A stretch of 52,245 nt of DNA from Planctomycetota bacterium (GTDB lineage: Bacteria > Planctomycetota > Phycisphaerae > Sedimentisphaerales > Anaerobacaceae), in the NCBI GenBank assembly GCA_019456195.1, contig VRUK01000030.1, positions 1 to 52,245 on the forward strand. Reading direction: 5' to 3'. The notes below the pieces were generated by a model. It saw only the letters and a program-made list of their open reading frames with translations, was not told the DNA's origin and did no database searches. The position numbers and the translations under genes are program-made. This document shows, one piece after another, positions 45,059 to 52,245 of this stretch. Numbering within the stretch: the first letter of the stretch is position 1; the number at the start of each line of letters is the position of its first letter.

Positions 45059-46834
45059 TCAGGGAATAACAGGTAAAAGAATGTGCGAAGGGTGTTCCAT
45101 GTCGTGATAGATGGTTTGGGATGCCTTTTTTATTTTAGCACTTTTACCAAAATCGGCTCCCGTGTTAGGATTTCGGTCAAAACGGGGAAAATTGCTGCTG
45201 GATATCTCAACACGTAACTTATGCCCGGCTAAGAAAACGTTACTCGTAACCCATAAGTCAATCTCATATCGATATATTTTCCCGGGCTGAATCAACTCTG
45301 GATATCGGAGCGACTGTCGGTAGCGTGCACGCATGATGCCATCGCAAAGATTGATGGGACGTCCGTCGGGATGGACATCGACTAATTTTGCCGTCCAGTC
45401 CGTATCACTGGCAGAGCTGGCGGCATAAAGCATTACCTTTATCGGCCCGGTAACCTCCAGGTCGGTTTCCAGTTCGTCACTCGTGAAAACAAGGACATCG
45501 TTTCGATTTTCAGCCCTGGTCTGGTCCCGCGGCCCGGCAGGACAGCCAACCAGGTTGCAACCACCAAGCGTTGGAACGGGATTGTTCGGGTCGTACACAA
45601 ATCTATCGAAAGATTCATCGCCGGGCTTAACCGTGCTTAATCTCCCATCCCCTTTAAGTGCGTTTGCGGACCCCCGGCTATGAAAATAATATGGTGTAAA
45701 TCGGGTTCGCTCCAGGGGCCAATCCTGCTCATCACGCCATTGGTTACGACCCATAACAAAAATACGAAAAGGCGACCACTTATAACCGCCGGCATCATTA
45801 CCCTTCAACCAGTAATCAAACCATTTCGTCTGAATTTCATGCAGTTTAATCACAGAATCTTTTCCAAAATCCAAATCACCGACTTTACCATTCTGACTTA
45901 TTCCATGCACCCAGGGTCCCATCAGCACATGCTGGTGATTTCGAGCCTTAAGCGAACGAGATTTCGACTTGACAGCATTGATATGTTCGAAAACACTCTT
46001 GGCGAAAATATCATACCAGCCGCCCACGGCAAAGATCGGCACGGTGATATCCTGCCAACGGTTACGCACACTGCGTTTTGCCCAGTAATCATCAAAATGC
46101 GGATGCCCAACCCAATCCCGCAGGTATTGAACTTTGCGGTCAATTACACGGTCCCATTGATTAAGTGGCAGGCTTCGGTAAGCCTTAATCCAGTCACCGC
46201 TTCCCCAACCAAGTATGGTAATTTCTTCCCCCGGGTTATATGACACCATACTGCCCCAGCCCATCATCAGCGCCAGATTAAATGCCCCACCAACATAGGC
46301 AGCATCGCTATATGAATCTATAAGAGGCACTACGCAAAACATAGCCTTTAGATGCTCACCTGCATTAGGTGCCGGCATCCATTGTGTAAATCCAACGTAT
46401 GAACCACCGGAGGTACCGATTTTACCATTACACCAGGACTGATTGAGAATCCATTTCTGAGTATCCCGGCCATCGGCGTCTTCATTTAGAAAAGGTTCCC
46501 ATTGACCCTGAGAAGCCCCTTTGCCGCGACAGTCCTGACTGATAAAAACATAACCACTGGAGGCATAGAAAAGACCGTCACCGTTTTTTTCATCCCCTTT
46601 GCCGTAAGGTGAGCGAACCAGTATAACAGGAAACGTGCCCTCGGCTTTTGGCAGGAAAATATGAGCCGAAAGCTGAACGCCATCCCGCATTGGAATCTTC
46701 ACGTCTGAACGAACGTCAACTTCAAACGTATTTTTCGCAGCGGAAGTCGTCTGCGGTAATATGAAAACAGAGCCCAAAAGAGACAAAACAGCAATATAGA
46801 ATTTACATTTCCCGCTTAAAATGTTATGAACCAT
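45059..46834 (-). CDS. CocE/NonD family hydrolase (S15-type peptidase or esterase)
   Basis: From ATG 46834 (AAGGTGAG 4-5 bases upstream) the protein is 591 residues with a signal peptide ending near T-T-S-A-A. The alpha/beta-hydrolase core has I-P-M-R-D-G-V-Q-L (about 47-55) and the nucleophile in G-T-S-G-G-S-Y-V-G (Ser142). The C-terminal part is the jelly-roll typical of X-Pro dipeptidyl peptidases and cocaine esterase-type acyl hydrolases (H-K-L-R-V-E-I-S-S-S-N-F-P-R-F). Such enzymes act on acyl esters or on dipeptides; the substrate here is undetermined. rtcB lies 62 bases upstream on the same strand. Confidence 0.9.
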   Translation of the reverse strand: MVHNILSGKCKFYIAVLSLLGSVFILPQTTSAAKNTFEVDVRSDVKIPMRDGVQLSAHIFLPKAEGTFPVILVRSPYGKGDEKNGDGLFYASSGYVFISQDCRGKGASQGQWEPFLNEDADGRDTQKWILNQSWCNGKIGTSGGSYVGFTQWMPAPNAGEHLKAMFCVVPLIDSYSDAAYVGGAFNLALMMGWGSMVSYNPGEEITILGWGSGDWIKAYRSLPLNQWDRVIDRKVQYLRDWVGHPHFDDYWAKRSVRNRWQDITVPIFAVGGWYDIFAKSVFEHINAVKSKSRSLKARNHQHVLMGPWVHGISQNGKVGDLDFGKDSVIKLHEIQTKWFDYWLKGNDAGGYKWSPFRIFVMGRNQWRDEQDWPLERTRFTPYYFHSRGSANALKGDGRLSTVKPGDESFDRFVYDPNNPVPTLGGCNLVGCPAGPRDQTRAENRNDVLVFTSDELETDLEVTGPIKVMLYAASSASDTDWTAKLVDVHPDGRPINLCDGIMRARYRQSLRYPELIQPGKIYRYEIDLWVTSNVFLAGHKLRVEISSSNFPRFDRNPNTGADFGKSAKIKKASQTIYHDMEHPSHILLPVIP

Positions 46835-46896
46835 TTTCTCACCTTTCAATTTCTCTATCATATCAAATTGTTTCTTTAAATAAGGAAATTCAGGGA

Positions 46897-48339
46897 CTAG
46901 CCTTTTAATACAGCTAAAGGTACCATTCGGGCGACGGCTTTGGCCCAGCCGCACTCAATGACAATCCTAACAACCTCCTCTATGTCTTTGTAAGCGCCGG
47001 GCGCTTCCTCCTTAATTTTATTTTTATTTCCCGCAATGACTTTTATGCCTTTCATACTGCGTTTGAACTGATCATCGCTAATCTGAGCCGGTGTAATAAT
47101 TCTGCCGTTACGGGTCTTCCCACGGGCGGCGGTACGACTCATAATTCTGCCGGCACCGTGGTTGACCGAATTCAAAGACTCCTCGGAATCACCGGTTCCA
47201 ACAAGAAGAAAACTTGCGGTGCCCATTGAGCCGGGCGTTATTATTGGCTGGCCGGTTCGGGCAAAAATACCACCACCCATCTGCTTCGGGCCGAAAGCAC
47301 GAGTGGCACCCTTGCGATGGACCCAAAGGCGTTTACCGTTATGGGTTTCGAGCTTTGCCATATTGTGGGCGATATCATAAACGAGCGGCAGCGGCGTAGG
47401 CCCAAACATTCTGTTAAAACAGCGTCTTACCAGTAAAGCCATAATGTGGCGATTAGTAAATGCAAAATTGGCGGCCGCTCCCATCGCCTGTATATAATTT
47501 TTACCCGCCCTGCTCTCAGCCGACAGATAGGAAAGCATCTTTTTACGGTCGGCATTCTCCGGTACCCTGGCAGCAACATTCATATATTCATCGGCGATTT
47601 CATAGCCGAACCTGCGCGAGCCCGAGTGTATCATTACAACGAGCTGGTTTTTGAAAAGGCCGAAGCTCTCAGCCAAATCATTGTCAAAGACCTCCTGAAC
47701 GTATTGTATTTCAATAAAGTGGTTTCCTCCTCCAAGGGTACCAAGCTGATTGCTTCCTTTTTGTACCGCCCTCTTTGGAACCGCGGCCGGCTCGGCGGGC
47801 AAGCAGCCGTTTTCTTCGATTCTTAGTATGTCATCTGCGAACTGGTCCGGGTCAAAAGCCTCCCAAACCCGGTGGTTGCTTCTTTCCGAAATATCCGGTA
47901 TCGCGGAAACACCTTTATGTATAACAGTCTCAATTTGGGTTTTGCCCAATTGCAAATTTTCTCTGCCCTCGCCAAGCGGAATATCACGGGCTATATCGGC
48001 AGCAATTTTGTCTGTATCAATATCGCCTTTTGAAAAGGGACTGCGCAACAGCCTCATCCCGCAATTTATGTCATACCCGACAGCAGGAGGCATAATTGCT
48101 CCCTCCAGCCCCAATACAGCCCCGATAGGTATGCCGAAGCCAACGTGGATATCAGCAGTAGCCAGAACCTTCCTGGCAGGCAGCAGGGAGGCGGCATCAC
48201 AAAGCTGACTTACCGCATCAGGTTCGAGTTTGACGGCTTCTGAGGCATAGATGGTTGCATCAGTAACCATCCTGCCACGGCGCTCTATATGCAGACGGAA
48301 AGGGTCGATGCGAACAAGTTTTGAGGATAACTCTGTCAC
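46897..48339 (-). CDS. rtcB: RNA-splicing ligase RtcB
   Basis: RtcB joins 2',3'-cyclic phosphate (or 3'-phosphate) and 5'-OH RNA ends using GTP and Mn2+, in RNA repair. The 480-residue protein has the metal site phrases A-T-A-D-I-H-V-G-F-G-I-P, Y-D-I-N-C-G-M-R, G-T-L-G-G-G-N-H-F-I-E-I, V-M-I-H-S-G-S-R and, near the C terminus, the histidine guanylylation region G-A-T-R-A-F-G-P with V-N-H-G-A-G-R. No RtcA cyclase or RtcR regulator is nearby. Confidence 0.96.
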   Translation of the reverse strand: MTELSSKLVRIDPFRLHIERRGRMVTDATIYASEAVKLEPDAVSQLCDAASLLPARKVLATADIHVGFGIPIGAVLGLEGAIMPPAVGYDINCGMRLLRSPFSKGDIDTDKIAADIARDIPLGEGRENLQLGKTQIETVIHKGVSAIPDISERSNHRVWEAFDPDQFADDILRIEENGCLPAEPAAVPKRAVQKGSNQLGTLGGGNHFIEIQYVQEVFDNDLAESFGLFKNQLVVMIHSGSRRFGYEIADEYMNVAARVPENADRKKMLSYLSAESRAGKNYIQAMGAAANFAFTNRHIMALLVRRCFNRMFGPTPLPLVYDIAHNMAKLETHNGKRLWVHRKGATRAFGPKQMGGGIFARTGQPIITPGSMGTASFLLVGTGDSEESLNSVNHGAGRIMSRTAARGKTRNGRIITPAQISDDQFKRSMKGIKVIAGNKNKIKEEAPGAYKDIEEVVRIVIECGWAKAVARMVPLAVLKG

Positions 48340-48696
48340 TCACGTACCTCGTCTGCAAAATGACCATTTGTCGAGCATCGTTGCTGCACCCAAAAACATA
48401 GCTTTAATAAAGTGAGGCCTGCTCATTTTTTTTGTCCGATAAATAACTTCTCATCGATAGTTTATTCGTCTTTCACTTACGAACTTTTCACGATATTATA
48501 TTAATTTTAACTGCTTTTAGTGAAAATGTTAATAGAGAAAAAGGCAAACAGTAATAGGTATTTTTACAGCTTTTTACTCCGGGGGCAAATTCCCTTGACA
48601 AATAGAGCTTTTAAAGTTAAACTGGGTGATGTTGGGTATCAGTATAAGCTGGAGACTGTCTAATCCAAAACCGGCATTTTTAAGGGTGTTCACAAA
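48340..48696. promoter_or_regulatory. Divergent promoter region between rtcB and the next gene
   Basis: No gene is visible in these 357 bases. For the plus-strand gene a good -35 TTGACA lies at 48595-48600, with a weak -10 TTAAAC at 48617-48622 (16-base spacer), about 75 bases before the ATG. The stretch near 48440-48530 is AT-rich and could hold the rtcB promoter on the other strand. Confidence 0.45.
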
Positions 48697-49821
48697 ATGA
48701 AGATAAAATGGGTGATTTTCGCTGTTTTGGTGGTTTTTTTGATTTTGGTAATGAATCCAGGCTCTAAAGCCGTCAATACCAGAGAAGTTGACAATGTACG
48801 CAAAAAGGCGGTGCTCGATAACAGTGATTTAAAAATTATCGACGATTTTCTTGCTAAGGCGATACAGGAGCTGGTCAGAGAGAGAGATTTTACGGCCATA
48901 GCACAGAAACGTACCGTCATCCTCAGCAGGCAGAGCACTCAGGGTCAGTACGCTCAACAGTTTTCAGAGTCTGCTCGCAAATATATCGCTCAGGGCTTTC
49001 TCGACGCCAAAAAATTACCGCGTCAGGAGAGGATAACCGGAGTAACGATTAATCTTTTGATTCTGGTTGACGGCCTGAAAGATCTTGAACTGGCGGACCA
49101 GGCTGTCCCAATGCTGAAAAATGAGAATATGGTCATCCGTTACTGGGCGGTCCATTCTCTTACCAACCCGGGCATCATAACACAGTTAAATACCCCGGCA
49201 AACTCGAATCAGGCATCGGTTTTTGCGGCCAAATTTACAGAGATTCTCGATACCAGCACACCTGAAATAACAGCTTTGATAGCTCGGTTTGCAGCCGGTG
49301 TAAAGATACCACAAGCAGAACAATTACTGTGCCGGATAGCTGATATCAGAATTAAAAGATATGCCGACTGGACAGTGAAGTATGAACTTTATGATAGTGC
49401 CATCCTGAAATTTCTCAGTAGCAAAATACCCTTAGCTTCCCAGTCTGCCGGTTCAACATCGCCAACATCAGCCACTTCAAAGGCTGTAGCTCGATGCTTT
49501 GCACAGTTATATTCTTATGTGATACAAAGGTATGTCAAGGGTGCTGATATTTTGAACAATACCCAAAAAAGTCACTTGGTCTCTGTCCTGGCGGATATAG
49601 AAGAAAAATGTATCGGTACGCTTCTCAAGCCGCAAATGACTATAAGAAGGGCTCTTGGTGCCAATAGCATGCCGGCCATCTTAGCCGAACACGACAGACT
49701 GCTTGGCAGCGCAACAGTGTCTGGCCAATTACCCCAGACCCTGAAGTTCGACTATAGTACAAACAACGGCCCTAAACTTACAGCACCAATACCTTTGCCC
49801 GACCCACCTGCAAAAAAATAA
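48697..49821 (+). CDS. Exported or membrane-anchored protein of unknown function
   Basis: The 374-residue protein begins with a hydrophobic segment (about residues 5-21) that is either an uncleaved anchor or a signal peptide ending near G-S-K-A. The rest is largely helical, with HEAT-like phrases such as A-D-Q-A-V-P-M-L-K-N-E-N-M-V-I-R-Y-W-A-V-H-S-L (about 135-160), and a proline-rich tail (P-I-P-L-P-D-P-P-A-K-K). I do not recognise a family or a catalytic motif. AAGGG precedes the ATG. It stands alone between rtcB and the LamG protein. Confidence 0.75.
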   Translation: MKIKWVIFAVLVVFLILVMNPGSKAVNTREVDNVRKKAVLDNSDLKIIDDFLAKAIQELVRERDFTAIAQKRTVILSRQSTQGQYAQQFSESARKYIAQGFLDAKKLPRQERITGVTINLLILVDGLKDLELADQAVPMLKNENMVIRYWAVHSLTNPGIITQLNTPANSNQASVFAAKFTEILDTSTPEITALIARFAAGVKIPQAEQLLCRIADIRIKRYADWTVKYELYDSAILKFLSSKIPLASQSAGSTSPTSATSKAVARCFAQLYSYVIQRYVKGADILNNTQKSHLVSVLADIEEKCIGTLLKPQMTIRRALGANSMPAILAEHDRLLGSATVSGQLPQTLKFDYSTNNGPKLTAPIPLPDPPAKK

Positions 49822-49984
49822 GTATTGATGTAAAAATAGCCTAAACACACAAAATTCTCGAGCAAGAATACTTTATCAACTTTGCCGAACACCACACACC
49901 TCCAACAATTAATAACGAAGTTGCCAGATGCGCCCCTTGCGGGATCCTCCGTATCTTGGTGAACTCATTAATCAATGATAATTT

Positions 49985-50022
49985 AAAAAGGGGCTTATAC
50001 TTAATCATACAGTATAAGCCCC
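49985..50022 (-). terminator. Terminator of the LamG-protein gene
   Basis: GGGGCTTATACT (49990-50001) and AGTATAAGCCCC (50011-50022) form a perfect 12-bp stem with a 9-base loop. On the minus strand it is followed by TTTTT (49985-49989 on the plus strand as AAAAA), giving a textbook terminator for the gene at 50071. Confidence 0.88.
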
Positions 50023-50070
50023 ATATTGGTGCAAAATCTTTAGCTGATTATTCAGCCTCGTATATGCTGA

Positions 50071-52245
50071 TTACATACCTTGCATAATTGTCAGTACCTC
50101 ATCCTGCGAAAGCGCCCGAGTGTACATGCGAAACTCATCCATAAGCCCCGTGAAAGGCCTTCCGTCATCGATAGTCTTTCCTACGCGAGCACCCAGGCCC
50201 CAGTCTCCGGCTATATCCGCAGGATTTTCAACGACCATCTCTTCGATTAATTCGCCGTTGATATACAAAGCCGCCTTGCCGGACTCTTTGTCGTATGTGC
50301 CTGCAAAATGCAGCCATTCATCCCACGTTACAGTACCTGCACGTATCTGGAAGATTGTAGTGCCGCCATAAGAGCGAAGCAGCCATCTAATGTCGCCGCT
50401 GCTCTTCGGCTCTGGATGAATAAGCCAGCTTTCGTCAGATGCTCTGGCGCTGAATATCTCGTGATCTCCGCCTGTATTAGCAATTTTTATCCAGGCGGCA
50501 AGCGTCATAGCGGATGTCGGGATATCTTCGGCAGGAATACTTGGGCCGTCCAGGTCGAGGAAACCACCGTTTGCGAAATTGGCCGCTCCACCGAGCTTAC
50601 CTTCGGCCTCTGCTGTAACATCACCATTGACAACGCCGTCATGGCCTTTACCGGACTGGTCCGCCACAATATCACCGACTTCGTCAAAGTCATAGTATAT
50701 AACAAGAGACGGATCTCCTTCCCGTTCACCGGCAAGGTAACGAACCTCACCGACAGACAAAGCCCGGTCGTAGATTGCGACCTCACTCATCAATCCGCTC
50801 CAATTCTCTCCGTCACTACCCTCGTTATCACCGCCAAAGTAAAGTGGCTGTGGAAAGTCCAAAGGTTGTGTGATGGTCCCTGAGCCGCCTTCGACGCCAT
50901 TGCGGTAATAGGTCAACTGATCTCCTGTTTTCACTACCGCGTGGTGGAGCCAGACATCGGCGGGAATGTCGTCATAATCCATGTTGTCGTCGCCGTTGCC
51001 ATTCATGTGCCACTCGAATTTAGTCGGAGTGAACTTAATGAACTGACGCGGTACAAAATCGACTGTATTCTCGTCCATCCTGTTACCGAGAATAATATCG
51101 TTGTCCGCCGTGTTCTCATCGCTGTGATTCGCCCAAAAGGCCCAGGTAAAGTCGTTGGTCAGTGTCATTTGAGGAATGTCGCCTGCGCGAACATAAGCAC
51201 CTGCGGCTGTACCGTTGAAACTAATGACGGTGCCACGTTCCGGGTCGTCCACCCAAACCGAACCACCATCGCCCAGGCCGCCGGTCTCAGCGTTCCCGAT
51301 GGTCCCATCAATACCATTACCGGAACTATCAGTAGCGTCACCAGCAAGTGCATAGAACGCAGCCAGGCCATCGGTGCCGGGATCAACAGGCTCTAATCCT
51401 TGAACAATACCACTGACTTCCAAATTGTCAATCGCCCACCACCAGTCATTGCCGGCATCGAACAAACCAAACGTCAAAACAAGCCTCCTGGCTCCTGCGG
51501 GATTGTCCAGATTGACAATGACAGTTTCATTCGTAGCGTAGGGCTTGTAGTTATCACTTGCTTCATCTGATTCCCACAACATCACCACGACAGGTTCTCC
51601 GCCATCGAAAGAGGCGGTTATATTCGCTGTCTGATGATAGTTGTCATCAAACTCCGGACGCCAGCTCGAATCGAACTTGAGCTGAAGCGTACCAACCTCA
51701 CTACCGGAAATAGCAATTTCAGGTGTAGTTAGCCATGTATCGTATGGGTCCACAGCAATAGGTATCGGCATACGTTCGCCGTCATCCCACTCATCAGGAT
51801 CGGCCACTGCAACAATACCACTTCCCAACTCAAAGAGGGAACGGTCCTGGTCACCGGCGGTTTCTGTCCACCATGCCTTATCGGCAAAGGCCCATCCGGC
51901 CCATTCGGTAACACCGTCGGTTTCGTCCATACCAATACCGGGGATACCACTTTCGTCAACAACCCAACCTTCCGGCGGCGTGTCTGTCCAGACTGCATCA
52001 CCGGCAAGTGCCTCATCAACATTCGGACCCAAAGCCAGGCCCTCGAAATCCTCTGTAAACAACACAGCTCTTTCGACGACATCCAAATTGCCTGCAAGAT
52101 ACCAGTTGTTAATCCATTCACTCATAACTTCGCCGCGCGGGTCATCGTCTTGACTGGCTGTCTGGTAGAAAATGCCTAAGCGGCCACCAGTTGCTGCATT
52201 AGCAACGATAACAGCGTCAGCTCTTGTGCCTGCATCGTTTTGAGC
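50071..52245 (-). CDS. Secreted LamG-domain protein, cut by the window edge
   Basis: The minus-strand frame stays open from an internal ATG at 52125 back to the last base, reading A-Q-N-D-A-G-T-R-A-D-A-V-I-V-A-N-A-A-T-G-G-R, so the gene starts outside the window. The 724 visible residues hold a jelly-roll module (about 60-275, with N-G-T-type W-W-A-I-D-N-L-E-V end) and two LamG/concanavalin-like domains (about 285-505 and 510-720), each closing with a phrase such as G-L-M-S-E-V-A-I-Y or G-L-M-D-E-F-R-M-Y-T-R-A-L. It probably binds glycans outside the cell. The stop is followed by a strong terminator. Confidence 0.88.
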   Translation of the reverse strand, partial: AQNDAGTRADAVIVANAATGGRLGIFYQTASQDDDPRGEVMSEWINNWYLAGNLDVVERAVLFTEDFEGLALGPNVDEALAGDAVWTDTPPEGWVVDESGIPGIGMDETDGVTEWAGWAFADKAWWTETAGDQDRSLFELGSGIVAVADPDEWDDGERMPIPIAVDPYDTWLTTPEIAISGSEVGTLQLKFDSSWRPEFDDNYHQTANITASFDGGEPVVVMLWESDEASDNYKPYATNETVIVNLDNPAGARRLVLTFGLFDAGNDWWWAIDNLEVSGIVQGLEPVDPGTDGLAAFYALAGDATDSSGNGIDGTIGNAETGGLGDGGSVWVDDPERGTVISFNGTAAGAYVRAGDIPQMTLTNDFTWAFWANHSDENTADNDIILGNRMDENTVDFVPRQFIKFTPTKFEWHMNGNGDDNMDYDDIPADVWLHHAVVKTGDQLTYYRNGVEGGSGTITQPLDFPQPLYFGGDNEGSDGENWSGLMSEVAIYDRALSVGEVRYLAGEREGDPSLVIYYDFDEVGDIVADQSGKGHDGVVNGDVTAEAEGKLGGAANFANGGFLDLDGPSIPAEDIPTSAMTLAAWIKIANTGGDHEIFSARASDESWLIHPEPKSSGDIRWLLRSYGGTTIFQIRAGTVTWDEWLHFAGTYDKESGKAALYINGELIEEMVVENPADIAGDWGLGARVGKTIDDGRPFTGLMDEFRMYTRALSQDEVLTIMQGM

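Overview
The window looks like about 52 kb of chromosome from a free-living, probably marine or sediment, member of the Planctomycetota, most likely class Phycisphaerae. This placement is inference from gene style: large secreted proteins built from LamG, PA14, Calx-beta and Fn3-like modules, a Tat-exported Gfo/Idh/MocA oxidoreductase paired with a HEAT-repeat protein, a GH130 glycoside phosphorylase, several ECF sigma operons, and moderate GC with mixed ATG/GTG starts. I see no rRNA, tRNA, CRISPR array, transposase or phage module.

Layout. 1-3.7 kb: end of a large modular surface protein with three near-identical 231-bp tandem repeats. 4.2-6.4 kb: a more GC-rich pair, oxidoreductase plus HEAT protein. 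6.6-8.6 kb: an AmmeMemoRadiSam-type radical SAM enzyme convergent with panB. 9.4-14.5 kb: a MacA/MacB/TolC-like tripartite efflux operon with overlapping genes. 14.6-18.8 kb: a GH130 enzyme, an MsbA-like exporter with an inserted PDZ-like segment, and a divergent metallo-beta-lactamase-fold hydrolase. 18.8-25.6 kb: two paralogous secreted modular proteins behind a structured leader and a possible 29-codon leader ORF. 26.0-29.6 kb: a same-strand set of ECF sigma factor, zinc-finger anti-sigma factor, YbjQ, NfeD, a stomatin/SPFH protein (frameshifted here) and a GOLPH3/GPP34-domain protein. 29.8-33.0 kb: a radical SAM protein of the UDG-linked family, CorA, an RCK_C-like fragment and a frameshifted UPF0316-type membrane protein. 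33.1-36.8 kb: a prolyl-oligopeptidase lipoprotein, a small unknown protein and a PQQ-type beta-propeller protein. 37.0-42.5 kb: purH, then on the minus strand a second ECF sigma operon (sigma, membrane protein, secreted coiled-coil protein) and metK. 42.5-48.3 kb, minus strand: a DUF547 lipoprotein, an ankyrin lipoprotein, a CocE/S15-type hydrolase and RtcB. 48.7-52.2 kb: an unknown exported protein and a LamG protein that runs off the right edge.

The most interesting unit is 26.0-29.6 kb. A membrane-stress type sigma/anti-sigma pair sits directly upstream of NfeD and SPFH membrane-microdomain proteins and a bacterial relative of the eukaryotic Golgi phosphoinositide-binding protein GOLPH3. 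That arrangement suggests a regulated membrane-organising module. Several single-base lesions (SPFH, UPF0316, and possibly the first gene) could be true decay or assembly indels and should be resolved from reads before functional conclusions are drawn.
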